From Tahibacter amnicola (GTDB lineage: Bacteria; Pseudomonadota; Gammaproteobacteria; Xanthomonadales; Rhodanobacteraceae): a stretch of DNA of 64,000 nt. The stretch covers positions 2,753,001 through 2,817,000 of the forward strand of contig NZ_CP104694.1 of the NCBI RefSeq assembly GCF_025398735.1. Reading direction: 5' to 3'. This document shows positions 1-9,454 of the stretch, one piece after another; within the stretch, counting starts at the first letter, position 1; every line of letters begins with the position of its first letter. A program made the position numbers and the translations under genes. The notes beneath the pieces are model-generated. The model was not told the DNA's origin and did not search any database. It was given only the letters and a program-made list of their open reading frames with translations.

Positions 1-281
1 AAGCAAGGCATTGTTGATGACGACGTCGCGCCCGCCGTGGGGCAGTGCAGCCACTGTACGCGGGGCGACTGGTGTGTGATGCACCAGAAGGTGCGAATCC
101 CGGGGATCCAGTCCGCGGCGTGAGCGGCGCGGGGTCTTCCGTACGAAAAGCGCCTTTCGCCGCGCCCGTTCTCGCAAATACCACGGCTGCTTAACTCACG
201 AGGGCGCATGGTGTGCTGACGCGGTGCGGGATCGGTGAGTCAGGTGCCGGTCGCGGTGCTGGCGGCAACGGAGAAAACACC

Positions 282-608
282 ATGAACAGTTTCACGCTCA
301 CCATCGTGGACGACCCGGCCAATACCACTGTGTACAAGGGCCCGGGATTTGCCGCCGCCGTTCGCGCCGAAAAAGTCATCCGTTGCCTGCGCCAGGAATT
401 CCCAGGCTTCCAGTTCGATACGACGCGTGATGACGCGCTGACCTGGCTGGCCGCCTCGGTGGAGGTGGTGGGCCCTGTCGCCTTCGGTCAATTCCTGGTA
501 TTTCTGCGGGCATCGTTGCTGCGCTCGGGAACCCGGTTGAGGCCGGATCAGGAAACCGTGGCCCACCAGTGCCGCGTCGTCGATACGGAAGCCTACCGCG
601 TGGCTTAG
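282..608 (+). CDS. hypothetical protein, 108 aa
   Basis: I do not recognise this protein. It has no signal peptide, membrane segment or catalytic motif that I can see and is probably a small cytoplasmic protein. The ATG at 282 is preceded by GGAG at 270-273 with an 8-base spacer. An in-frame ATG at 213 would add a glycine/arginine-rich stretch that looks like untranslated sequence, so 282 is preferred. The middle of the protein reads like an alpha/beta fold, with a charged helix followed by TWLAASVEVVGPVAFGQFL. It stands alone, with about 330 bases of empty DNA downstream. Confidence 0.6.
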   Translation: MNSFTLTIVDDPANTTVYKGPGFAAAVRAEKVIRCLRQEFPGFQFDTTRDDALTWLAASVEVVGPVAFGQFLVFLRASLLRSGTRLRPDQETVAHQCRVVDTEAYRVA

Positions 609-938
609 CGTTCAGGCTGGCACCCTGTGGTGTTCGCCGCGAACGGGAATAACACGCGCTTAACGGTCCTGGGCGCACCGTAGGCCGATTCGGGCGTGCT
701 CCACGTCCCGGCCGGCCTCAGTGCGGATAGCGCTCTGAGCGAATTTCCCGCCATGACGAGCGTACGTTCTGCGCAATTCTCTACTCATCGGTAGATTGTC
801 CGGCCCCGGGCGGCGTCACCTGCCTTCCTGCCGGATCAGATCGGCGCCGCCGGGCACAGCGCGGCTCGCCCGATCCGCGCGCTTCCTGGCCGCGGTGCCA
901 GGAGCGCGGCCTTCAGCCCCGGACGAATGGAGAGTGTC
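609..938. other. intergenic stretch, no gene seen
   Basis: About 330 bases between two small genes. Reading frames here are short or are shadows of flanking genes. I see no convincing hairpin terminator, tRNA or repeat. Confidence 0.5.
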
Positions 939-1295
939 ATGACCTACGACATCGGCGTGGGGCGATGCGTGTCGATCGATGCCGACAGCATCGTTGCCTT
1001 GATCGACAGCGCCGTGCTGCAGAAGCTGCTGCCCGGGCAACCCTGGCAGCGGTTCGGTACCAGCCGGCTGATCGTCTCCCCGGGTGCATGCAGTCGGACG
1101 CGGCCGCCGGTGGTTGCCCAGGAACTCTGGATCGATCGCGCGGCCGTAGCCACGCAGACGGCGGCCTCCGTGGATATCGACGGCAACGGCGTCCTGGTGA
1201 CGGTGAACCTGGGCACGCTTCTGGAAAACCTGGATCCGCTGCGCACTCACGAAGAGAAACCTCGCAAGCGGGTGTGGGAACATCGCGGCATATAG
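939..1295 (+). CDS. hypothetical protein, 118 aa
   Basis: Unrecognised soluble protein. Two in-frame ATGs lie at 927 and 939. The second is preceded by GGAGAG at 929-934 with a 4-base gap and gives a natural N-terminus (MTYDIGVGRCVSIDADS), so I use it. The sequence alternates hydrophobic strands and acidic turns, with no signal peptide, and ends in a basic stretch (EKPRKRVWEHRGI). Length and codon use match the neighbours. There is no operon partner: about 330 bases follow before the next gene. Confidence 0.6.
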   Translation: MTYDIGVGRCVSIDADSIVALIDSAVLQKLLPGQPWQRFGTSRLIVSPGACSRTRPPVVAQELWIDRAAVATQTAASVDIDGNGVLVTVNLGTLLENLDPLRTHEEKPRKRVWEHRGI

Positions 1296-1629
1296 TCGCC
1301 GCGTTGCAGGAACGATGTGTGGATACGCATCGGGTGTGCAAATGTGAATTGGCGCGGCCCTCACGCGACGGTCACGGGCCGCAGCGCACACTGAAACCCT
1401 GACAGGGTGGGGCGACTGGTCGTCCCGGTAGACTCCAGCATGCATCCCGGTCGTCGTGAGCCGCTACTCTATCCGTAGCGCCGTATCGCGTTCACTCGAC
1501 CAACCATGCCCAACAGACCGTCGGTCGCTGGACCCTTCGCGTTCCGGCGGACGCGTCGTTTCACCCTGGTTGCACGAACCAGCCGTCACTGGGACGTCCG
1601 CCGTGCACCAGGACTTGGGAGATCAGCTC
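1296..1629. other. intergenic stretch, no gene seen
   Basis: About 330 bases with only overlapping low-quality reading frames. Nothing recognisable beyond the ribosome binding site of the next small gene. Confidence 0.5.
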
Positions 1630-1812
1630 ATGGCACCGCAACACCACGATCCGCGCGAATCGGAAGGCGAGCCCGGCATGGGCCAGCACGACCAGGGCAT
1701 GGACAATACGACGGACCGGGGCAAGGAAGGCCCCGGCAAGGACGACGACTCGCATCCCACGCCCGGCAACGAGCCGGTTGAGGAGCCAGGGAAGGCGGAC
1801 AACGCCGATTGA
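1630..1812 (+). CDS. small acidic disordered protein, 60 aa
   Basis: A short, very hydrophilic protein rich in Asp, Glu, Gly, Pro, His and Gln (MAPQHHDPRESEGEPGMG...). It has almost no hydrophobic residues and is predicted to be intrinsically disordered. GGGAG at 1617-1621 sits 8 bases before the ATG, which supports this start over an upstream in-frame ATG at 1456. Small hydrophilic proteins of this kind often accompany general stress responses, but that is only an analogy. No partner gene is evident. Confidence 0.6.
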   Translation: MAPQHHDPRESEGEPGMGQHDQGMDNTTDRGKEGPGKDDDSHPTPGNEPVEEPGKADNAD

Positions 1813-2028
1813 CGGTAGACGCCGGCCGCGCGAGCTGTTGCCAGCGTGGAGCATTCGTGATCGCAGGCGCTCAGGCGCCCGCGATCCTGCGCGGTGATGT
1901 CCGGAAAACGTCCTGCGGATCTGCGTGATCCGTTCCTTCGTTTTTCGGGTTCGTGGTCCGGTTCCCATTTCCCATGGCGGCCTATCGCGCCCGTCGTCGT
2001 CTCCCTGCCGAAACGGGGAGGACGATGC

Positions 2029-4137
2029 ATGCCATTTCTACGTCACAGTGTTGCGGCTTTCGTATGGGTGCAGTGCACCGGCGCGCTGGCGGGAACGATC
2101 CAGGGCATCGGTACGGCTGGTCCGGACGTCATCAGCATCGTCGTCGAGGCGCCGGTTGCCGAGGCGCCGCCGACACAGTCCGTTGCGCAATGGAAGGTCA
2201 ACGGCACCAGCCCGGTGGCGGTGGGACGCAACAGCTACGTGTGGGACCAGGCCGCCACGAGCAGCGCGATGACGATGCGGCATCACCTGTACCTGCGTCT
2301 GGCCGCCCCGCTGGTGGAGAACGCGGACTACGCGGTGACGACGCCCTACGGTAACCGCGCGTGGCGATTCCGCGCTGCAGAGGTGGTTTCCGAGGCCATC
2401 AAGGTAAATCAGGTCGGCTACGCCGCATTCGGCTCGCCGTACGCGGTTTACGCCAGTCACCTGGGCGATCTTCCGACCAATGCACTGAGCCAACCACCGC
2501 ACTACCGCGTGCGGCGCGTTTCCGACAACAGTGTCGTTGTCGAGGGGACGGGCATGTATCGGGGTTTCGACAACGACGGTCCGGTGGCTGGCGGGGAACA
2601 TGTCTACCATCTCGCGCTGGGCGCGGTTCCCGAAGGCGGTCCCTATTTCGTGGTGGTCGATGGTGTAGGTCGCTCTCCGCCGTTCGGAATGGGGGCGTCT
2701 GCCAGCCGCGAGATTGCCTATGTCGTCACACGCGGGCTCTATCACCAGCGTTGTGGCATGGCATTGGCGACGCCCTACACGGTGTTCACGCGCGGGCTCG
2801 ACCACACCCAGGTGCAAGTCACCGACGCCGAACCGCCGGGCTTCATTACGATGACCGGTCCGATGCGATCGGTTGCCGGTGGATACCACGACGCCGGTGA
2901 CTTCGACCGGCGTCAGGCGCATACCTTGATACCGGCCTGGCTGTTGACGCTATTTGATGCGTATCCCTCGCGCTTTGGCGATGGCCAGTTCAATTTGCCG
3001 GAGTCCGGTAATGGCGTTCCCGACTGGCTGGATGAAGCGCTGTGGGGTGTACGCCAGTGGGAGGCGCTGCAGGAGGCGGACGGTGGCGTGCGCGCCGGTA
3101 CCGAGACGACGCAGCATCCCACCTACGGCGCAGTGGATGCCGCGACCGACACACTTGTCTACCGCACCTACCGCCGGGATGGCCACGCCACGGCCAGCGC
3201 AGCGGGAATGTTCGCGCAAGCTGCGCGTCTGGTGGCACCGTTTGACGCCGCGCGCGCGCAGCAGCTGCAGTCGCGCGCGCTATCCGCGTGGAACTGGCTG
3301 CAGAGTGCCAATGCACCGTCCGCGCATACCGCGCAACGCATGTACGCTGCGCTGCAGCTCTATTTGCTCACGGGCCAACCCACCTACCACGATGCCTTTC
3401 GCGCGGCAGTCACGCAGCTGTCGACGGCGGGCTGGCCGCAGCAGTACCACATGGCCTTCTTCAACTTGAACACCATTGTCGACGGCATGGTGTTTTCACC
3501 CTATTTCGCGCCGTATCTGTGGACCCAGCGCCCCACCGATGCGGCGACGCGGCAGGTATTGATGCAATGGCTGCGCAGCAGCGCCGACGGGTACCTCAAT
3601 GCGGATCCCGATCAGCCCTATGGCGTCGGTGCGACGACCAGCGTTGCCTGGGGTGGACTCACGGGACAGGGGCGCTATGCCGATCCGATGATCTACCTCT
3701 ACCGCGTCACAGGGGAGGGGCGCTATCGCGACGCGGTCGCCCGTCTTGCGAACTATCCACTGGGGCTCAATCCGCTGGGAAAGTCGTATATCACGGGCCT
3801 TGGCAGCAATCCGCCGGTGACGCCGCTGCACCTGGATTCCTGGTTCACGCGCCAGCGCGGGCTTGGCGTCGTTCCTGGCATCACGGTGTATGGTCCGGTG
3901 CCCAACCCCAGTTCGATCAGCTACCAGCAGCAGGTCTGGAGCCAGGCGTGGCCCGCCTGGAGCAGCCGCCCGCCGGCGCGGCGCTACAGCGAGGGTTGGT
4001 CGTTTGTTGCCGCGAACGAGTTCACCACCTGGGAAACCATGGCGCCCAATGCAGTGATGTATGCGTTTCTGCTTCCGGATTTCGATCGAATTTTCGCGGA
4101 TGGATTCGCGCCGGTGGCGCAGCTGCCGGTACGTTGA
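2029..4137 (+). CDS. secreted glycoside hydrolase family 9 (cellulase-like)
   Basis: Predicted exported endo- or exo-beta-glucanase of family GH9, an inverting hydrolase. The ATG at 2029 follows GGGGAGG (2015-2021) and starts a signal peptide ending near ALA-G; upstream in-frame ATGs would bury that signal. Residues about 20-120 form a beta domain, and about 123-215 match the CelD_N Ig-like domain (KVNQVGYAAFG). The catalytic domain follows, with YHDAGDFD placing the base and nucleophile-water aspartates at D288 and D291. The motif NEFTTWETMAPNAVM near the C-terminus places the acid at E664. The last residues carry IFADGF, a motif shared with the large protein at 48063-52169. GH9 substrates include cellulose, glucomannan and chitooligosaccharides; the actual substrate is unknown. 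Confidence 0.9.
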   Translation: MPFLRHSVAAFVWVQCTGALAGTIQGIGTAGPDVISIVVEAPVAEAPPTQSVAQWKVNGTSPVAVGRNSYVWDQAATSSAMTMRHHLYLRLAAPLVENADYAVTTPYGNRAWRFRAAEVVSEAIKVNQVGYAAFGSPYAVYASHLGDLPTNALSQPPHYRVRRVSDNSVVVEGTGMYRGFDNDGPVAGGEHVYHLALGAVPEGGPYFVVVDGVGRSPPFGMGASASREIAYVVTRGLYHQRCGMALATPYTVFTRGLDHTQVQVTDAEPPGFITMTGPMRSVAGGYHDAGDFDRRQAHTLIPAWLLTLFDAYPSRFGDGQFNLPESGNGVPDWLDEALWGVRQWEALQEADGGVRAGTETTQHPTYGAVDAATDTLVYRTYRRDGHATASAAGMFAQAARLVAPFDAARAQQLQSRALSAWNWLQSANAPSAHTAQRMYAALQLYLLTGQPTYHDAFRAAVTQLSTAGWPQQYHMAFFNLNTIVDGMVFSPYFAPYLWTQRPTDAATRQVLMQWLRSSADGYLNADPDQPYGVGATTSVAWGGLTGQGRYADPMIYLYRVTGEGRYRDAVARLANYPLGLNPLGKSYITGLGSNPPVTPLHLDSWFTRQRGLGVVPGITVYGPVPNPSSISYQQQVWSQAWPAWSSRPPARRYSEGWSFVAANEFTTWETMAPNAVMYAFLLPDFDRIFADGFAPVAQLPVR

Positions 4138-4182
4138 CGACGATGAAGTGCTCGTGCCTTCTCATCCACGGATGAGAGGAAT

Positions 4183-4214
4183 CCGGACAATGGAACAGTT
4201 CATCCATTGTCCGG
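4183..4214. terminator. perfect 12-bp inverted repeat after the GH9 gene
   Basis: CCGGACAATGGA and TCCATTGTCCGG form a perfect 12-bp stem around an 8-base loop. No T-tract follows. A half-match (CCGACAATG) lies at 4222-4230, and a smaller repeat CTCATCC/GGATGAG sits just upstream at 4161-4176. It is either the GH9 terminator or an operator for the protease gene starting at 4275. Confidence 0.5.
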
Positions 4215-4274
4215 CGGCACGCCGACAATGCCGCGTCCGCCGGGCAATTCCTCTATATTCGCGGAAGCCCGGCC

Positions 4275-6311
4275 ATGGCCACGATCACGATCAACGGGGT
4301 CAGCATTGACCCTCAGAGGGACTCGGAAGAGATGGCGCTGGCCGGTCTGGACAGCAGTGATGCGTCCACGTCGGATTACATCCTGGTGCAGTCGTCGCAA
4401 CCGCTGCTGCCTGACCAGCGCGAGTTGCTCCGGCAGGCCGGGGCAGAAGTGCTGGCCCGGGAACAAACTGACCCACCCGGTTCTGGCGCCACGTATCTGT
4501 GCCGGTTTCCGGGACAGGATCTGGAAGCGGTTCGACGTCTGCCCTTTGTCGCCGCAGCGCTGCTGTATCCGAGGCAGGTAAAAGTGGCTCCGGAATTGTT
4601 GACGCCGGAAGGGACGCTGCGATTCGCAACCTTCGAAGCGGGCTTGTCGCCGCAGACGACGATGGCGCAGGAACCACGCGACGTGTCCATCATTCTGCAT
4701 CCGGGGCGGTCGGTCCGCGAAGTGGCAGCGGACATCGCGCGTGCCGCGCGGCTGGACTCGGAAGGCATCAACATCGAAGACGAGCACATCGTTGTGCGCG
4801 TGCTCCCGCAGCATCTGGCGGATATCGCCAATGTGGACGCCGTGCACCATATCGAGGAATACACGCAGCCGAAATTCTTCGGCGCCATTGCGCTCAATAT
4901 CATCGAGGCGGACCGGGTTCACACGGCCGTCAACCTGGACGGCAACGGCGAAATCGTCGCCGTCTGCGATACCGGGTTTGACCAGGGCTCGACGGTGAAC
5001 CCGCATCCGGCGTTCGCCGGGCGCGTACTGTCCCTGTATGCGTTGGGACGAGCAACACCGGACGATCCCGACGGCCACGGTACGCACGTATCGGGTTCCG
5101 TTCTGGGCGACGGCAGCTCGGTCTCCATGGGCGGTCCGATTCGCGGTGCTGCGCCGGGCGCGCAGCTGGTGCTTCAGTCAGTGCTCAATGGCGCAGGCGG
5201 TCTGTCGCTTCCATCGAACCTCGGCTCCCTGTTCGCCCAGCCTTACAACAACGACGGCGCGCGAATCCACACCAATTCCTGGGGCAGTGCTGCGGCAGGT
5301 CGCTACACCGCGCGTTCCAGCCAGGTTGACGACTTTGTGTGGAGTCATCGCGACTGCCTGGTCTGTTTCGCCGCCGGCAACGAAGGTGTCGATGGCAATG
5401 CCAACGGCATCATCGACGCCGGTTCCATTGGCTCGCCGGCGACGGCCAAGAACTGTCTTTCCGTTGGTGCCAGTGAAAGCGCACGACCGGGCATCTCCAA
5501 GCCATGGGGCGGGCCGTGGGCCAGCCGCTATCCCGCGCAACCCATTGCCAGCGATCTATGGGCGGACAATCACAGCGGCATGGCCGCATTCAGCAGCCGC
5601 GGGCCGACGCGTGACGGCCGTATCAAGCCGGACGTCGTAGCGCCTGGCACCGCGATACTGTCCGCGCGCTCCCGCAATGCGTTGGTCGGCTCATTCTGGG
5701 GGGCATCTTCCGATCCAGATTACTGTTTCATGGGCGGTACCAGCATGGCGACGCCCTTGGTCGCCGGCAGCGCCGCGGTGGTACGGCAGTTCCTGCGCCA
5801 GCAGAATCGTGGAACACCGAGTGCTGCGTTGCTCAAGGCGATGCTGATCAACGGCGCAACGGATATGGCGGGCCAGTACGTACCGTCCGAGGCGGGGGTC
5901 TTGCCAAACAACGCCGAAGGGTTTGGTCGTATCAACCTCGCGCGCTCCGTCAACGCCGATCAGGCGGAGCGGCTGGACGTTCTGGACGAGGGAACGGCGC
6001 TGGATACCGGCGAGGAATATCGCGTCTCCATTCCCGTCGAATGCACGGGGCGCATCCTGAAAGTGACGCTGGTGTGGTCAGATCCGCCGGGCAGTTCGCT
6101 GCAGAATGACCTCGACCTGATCGTCGTCGACGCCACTGGCGACGAACGCCACGGAAACATGCCTGCACAGTCGCCTCAGTTCGACCGGAAGAACAATGTT
6201 GAGCAGGTGGAGTGGGTCGACATCGCGCAGGGCGACGCGGAAATCATCGTACGCGCCCACGATACGCCTCGTTTCCGGCAGGACTTCGCACTGGTCATCC
6301 GGCTGACCTGA
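4275..6311 (+). CDS. subtilisin-family (S8) serine protease, KP-43-like
   Basis: Serine endopeptidase of the subtilase family. The catalytic triad is visible: D232 in AVCDTGFD, H268 in DGHGTHVSG and S490 in GGTSMATP; the oxyanion-hole region is in FAAGNEG. An N-terminal region of about 200 residues resembles a propeptide, and a C-terminal beta-sandwich of about 130 residues contains LVWSDPPGSSLQNDLDLIV, as in KP-43-type proteases. GGAAG at 4263-4267 lies 7 bases before the ATG. There is no obvious Sec signal peptide, which is odd for a family that is usually exported; it may stay inside the cell, use another route, or start elsewhere. It lies between a secreted glycosidase and a kinase without tight operon spacing. 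Confidence 0.93.
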   Translation: MATITINGVSIDPQRDSEEMALAGLDSSDASTSDYILVQSSQPLLPDQRELLRQAGAEVLAREQTDPPGSGATYLCRFPGQDLEAVRRLPFVAAALLYPRQVKVAPELLTPEGTLRFATFEAGLSPQTTMAQEPRDVSIILHPGRSVREVAADIARAARLDSEGINIEDEHIVVRVLPQHLADIANVDAVHHIEEYTQPKFFGAIALNIIEADRVHTAVNLDGNGEIVAVCDTGFDQGSTVNPHPAFAGRVLSLYALGRATPDDPDGHGTHVSGSVLGDGSSVSMGGPIRGAAPGAQLVLQSVLNGAGGLSLPSNLGSLFAQPYNNDGARIHTNSWGSAAAGRYTARSSQVDDFVWSHRDCLVCFAAGNEGVDGNANGIIDAGSIGSPATAKNCLSVGASESARPGISKPWGGPWASRYPAQPIASDLWADNHSGMAAFSSRGPTRDGRIKPDVVAPGTAILSARSRNALVGSFWGASSDPDYCFMGGTSMATPLVAGSAAVVRQFLRQQNRGTPSAALLKAMLINGATDMAGQYVPSEAGVLPNNAEGFGRINLARSVNADQAERLDVLDEGTALDTGEEYRVSIPVECTGRILKVTLVWSDPPGSSLQNDLDLIVVDATGDERHGNMPAQSPQFDRKNNVEQVEWVDIAQGDAEIIVRAHDTPRFRQDFALVIRLT

Positions 6312-6317
6312 TCTGGC

Positions 6318-6346
6318 CCGGGGCGAACGGCGACGCCCAGCCCCGG
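6318..6346. terminator. possible hairpin after the S8 protease gene
   Basis: CCGGGGC and GCCCCGG pair across a 15-base loop just after the protease stop codon. There is no T-tract, so this is a weak terminator candidate. Confidence 0.3.
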
Positions 6347-6492
6347 TGTTGCCGTCGCATGCCCATCCGCGAGGGCTGCCGGATGCGTGTGTCGACGCCG
6401 CCTCAAATGCAGGCGCCCCGTGCGCTATCCTCCGCGCATTCGCGCCGAAGCGGCGGAGGGGGCTATGGACATACGACACCGGAGTGCCGGCA

Positions 6493-9420
6493 ATGACTGA
6501 TACGGCATCCTGGGCGCGCATGAAAGCATTGTTCGCTGCTGCCATGGAGCTGCCTCGCGGGGAGCGGGACGCATTCGTGGAGCGGGAAGCGCACGGCGAC
6601 ACTGCCTTGCGCGACGAGGTGCTGGCCTTGCTGGCCGCCGATGCCGGCGAGGATTCCGCCGGCGAGAACGTCCGGCGCGTACTGGATGGTGGCGCGCAGA
6701 TGATGGCCGACCTGGTCCGCGAAGGGCCGTCGGCACCGGAGCGCATCGGTGCCTACCGCGTGCTTCGGGAAATCGGCCATGGCGGCATGGGCGTCGTGTT
6801 CCTCGCAGAGCGCGACGACGGCAGCTTCATGCAGAAGGTCGCCATCAAGCTGGTTCGCGGCAGCCTGATCGATGCCGGCCTGGAAGCGCGCTTCCGGCGT
6901 GAGCGCGAGATCCTGGCGCGGTTGTCGCACCCGCATATCGCGCGCCTGGTCGATGGCGGTGTCGGCAGCGATGGCTTGCCGTGGTTTGCGATGGAGTACA
7001 TCGACGGTGCCCGGGTCACGGAATGGTGCGATACCCATCGCAGCAGTATCCGCCAGCGCGTCGAGCTGTTCCTGTCGATTGTCGATGCCGTCGATTACGC
7101 CCATCGCAATCTGGTGGTTCACCGGGATCTCAAGCCGTCCAACATCCTGGTGACCGAAGATGGCACCGTGAAACTGCTGGATTTCGGTATCGCCAAGCTG
7201 CTGGATGAATCCGAGGCCCCTGCGCTCACCGGAAGCCATACGCGCCTGATGACACCGGACTATGCCGCTCCTGAGCAGATCCTGGGCGAGCCCGTGAGCA
7301 CGGCGACCGATGTCTATTCGCTGGGTGTGCTTTTGTTCGAACTGCTGTCGGGTCGGCTGCCGTATGCCTCCAGCGGTGGTCCGCGCGTGGCTGCGGCCAT
7401 TGTGGATACGGAACCGGAGCGCCTGCGCCAGGCGATCTCGCGCCGCACGCCGAACAGTGGCGACCTCGATACGCTCGCAGCCCGCCGTGGTGTAGCACCC
7501 GCCCAACTCAAGCGCGCGCTGGACGGCGACCTGGAACGCATCGTGGCGCAGGCGCTGGCGAAGTCCAGTACAGAGCGCCATCCCACCGCACAGGCCCTCG
7601 CGGCAGACCTGCGTGCCTGGCTGCACGGCCGTCCGATTCTTTCGCGGCCAACGCCGTGGCCGCAGCGGGTGCGCAAGTTCATTGCGCGCCACCGCTGGGA
7701 GGTCGCCACGGGGACACTGGTGGCGATCGTGGCGATCGTCGGAGCCTTCACCACGCTGTGGCAGGCCCAGGAGGCCCGGCGTCAAGCCCTCCTGGCACGC
7801 GAGCAGACGGTCGTGGCGCAGGCCCAGGCGCGTCGGGCGGCGGCGTCTCTCAAGGTGCTTTCGGATCTGATCGCCCACGCCGATCCCTTCAACCGCGGTG
7901 GCGCCAGTGACGTCACGCTGCGCACAGCGCTGGATCGGGGTGTCGAGCGAATGGAGCGTGAGTCGGCCGATGACGTGGACATCCGGGTTCCGTTGCTGGC
8001 GGAAATCGGAAGCGTCTACGGCCACCTCGGCGACCCGGGAAAAGGCATCACGTTGCTGGAAAAGGCACTGGCAGCGGCCGCCAGGTCGCCCGGTGCGATA
8101 GACGCGGAAAAGCAGGTCGAACTGAAACTGCGCCTGGCAGAGCTGCAGCAAGGCGCTGGCAAGCTTGACCTGGCGCGCGCTACCTTGGCGGAAATCACGG
8201 GGCCGCTCGCACAGTTTCCAGCGGATTCGCCGCTCAAACGGGACGGGGAGATCGCTGTGGCCAGTGTCGACTGGGGCAGCGGGAACCTGGATGCTGCTGC
8301 CAAACGGCTGGAATCGATTCTGCCGTCGGTCGGCGAATCGACCGATGCGCGCCGCCGCCTGAAGGTGCTGCGCCTGCTTTCAAACGTGTATTACGACCAG
8401 CGCGACAAGCGCAGGGCGGCCGAAACTGACCTCGCTATTGTCGAGCTGACAACCCGCGTCGGCACCGAGGCTGAGCTGGCGGTGGCGCGTTATTACGCGG
8501 GCACCAGCTTGTCATCGGCCAATCGCAACGACGACAGTCGCAAGATGCAGGAGCTGGCGCTGCCCGTGCTGATGCGCGAGTTGGGAAAATACCATGTGTA
8601 CACATTGCAGGCCAGGTCGCTGCTGGGCAGCAATCACTGGGACGGTCACCAATGGGACAAAGGCGTCGCCCTCTTGCGGGAGGTGATCGCTGACTATCGC
8701 GCCGCACCTCACAAAGTCGTGCCGGGCTACCTCGCATCGCTGATCAGCCTCTCCAATATCGAGCGGGATCGCGCGAACTGTCGGGCGTCCGAGGAGCTGG
8801 TACGGGAGATTGAGCAACTCCGCGTCGCGCACCCGGACATCGGCGACCGCAGTGCAGGGCCGATTACCATCGCGCGTATTGAATGTGCTCTCGATCGTGG
8901 ACAGTTTGCGGAAGCACTGCGCGAGACGGAAGACGGGATCGCCCACGACAAGGCGAAAGGGAAAACCCCGTCAGTCAGCCAGCTCGTTTTCAAGGCACGC
9001 GCGCTGGCCCAGGCCGGACAGTTGGAGAATGCGCTGACGGCGGCGCGCGAAGCCGCAGCCATCGAAGTCAAGAACGTTCATCCGGCGCGCGTCGCTGCAC
9101 GCACCGAAGAGGGCAGGATCCTGCGCCGCATGGGGCGAATGCAGGAAGCTCACGCGGCGCTGGAAGCTTCCCTGGCGTACTGGATGGCGCCTAATGCGGA
9201 CGGCGGGTACAGCGCACCACGCCGCGCGGAAACGCGGCTGGAGCTGGCCCGGGTACTGATCGACCTGGGAATAGATCCTGACCGGGCCAAGGACCTCCTG
9301 GAAAAAGCCCTGGAAGTTCGTGCCGCGATGATGGGGGATCAGCATCCCAGGACGCTCGAAGTGAAAGCCGAACTCGCGCGGCTGGCCGCTGCACGCGTCC
9401 GCGGCAATCCAGCACGGTGA
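6493..9420 (+). CDS. membrane Ser/Thr protein kinase with TPR-like sensor region
   Basis: PknB-type (Hanks) kinase that phosphorylates Ser/Thr on target proteins. Key motifs are present: glycine loop GHGGMGVVF, ATP lysine K119 in VAIKL, catalytic D212 in VHRDLKPSN, metal-binding D230 in LDFG, and the APE motif. One transmembrane helix follows at about 404-424 (ATGTLVAIVAIVGAFTTLW). The roughly 550-residue C-terminal part is made of helical TPR-like repeats, probably a protein-interaction or sensor region on the outer side of the inner membrane. The ATG at 6493 follows GGAG with an 8-base spacer; an in-frame ATG at 6346 is rejected. In related genomes such kinases often sit beside an ECF sigma factor gene, but none is present here. 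The gene downstream starts 34 bases later and may be co-transcribed. Confidence 0.95.
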   Translation: MTDTASWARMKALFAAAMELPRGERDAFVEREAHGDTALRDEVLALLAADAGEDSAGENVRRVLDGGAQMMADLVREGPSAPERIGAYRVLREIGHGGMGVVFLAERDDGSFMQKVAIKLVRGSLIDAGLEARFRREREILARLSHPHIARLVDGGVGSDGLPWFAMEYIDGARVTEWCDTHRSSIRQRVELFLSIVDAVDYAHRNLVVHRDLKPSNILVTEDGTVKLLDFGIAKLLDESEAPALTGSHTRLMTPDYAAPEQILGEPVSTATDVYSLGVLLFELLSGRLPYASSGGPRVAAAIVDTEPERLRQAISRRTPNSGDLDTLAARRGVAPAQLKRALDGDLERIVAQALAKSSTERHPTAQALAADLRAWLHGRPILSRPTPWPQRVRKFIARHRWEVATGTLVAIVAIVGAFTTLWQAQEARRQALLAREQTVVAQAQARRAAASLKVLSDLIAHADPFNRGGASDVTLRTALDRGVERMERESADDVDIRVPLLAEIGSVYGHLGDPGKGITLLEKALAAAARSPGAIDAEKQVELKLRLAELQQGAGKLDLARATLAEITGPLAQFPADSPLKRDGEIAVASVDWGSGNLDAAAKRLESILPSVGESTDARRRLKVLRLLSNVYYDQRDKRRAAETDLAIVELTTRVGTEAELAVARYYAGTSLSSANRNDDSRKMQELALPVLMRELGKYHVYTLQARSLLGSNHWDGHQWDKGVALLREVIADYRAAPHKVVPGYLASLISLSNIERDRANCRASEELVREIEQLRVAHPDIGDRSAGPITIARIECALDRGQFAEALRETEDGIAHDKAKGKTPSVSQLVFKARALAQAGQLENALTAAREAAAIEVKNVHPARVAARTEEGRILRRMGRMQEAHAALEASLAYWMAPNADGGYSAPRRAETRLELARVLIDLGIDPDRAKDLLEKALEVRAAMMGDQHPRTLEVKAELARLAAARVRGNPAR

Positions 9421-9454
9421 CAGCGCCCCTGGGCAGGGTGCGCCTGCTGGATAG

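Noticed and set aside
1-177. Lower-strand frame running off the left edge, containing GGRDVVINNA, similar to a short-chain dehydrogenase motif
   Set aside because: The upstream part is Arg-rich, no good start codon or ribosome binding site is present, and too little sequence is available to decide.
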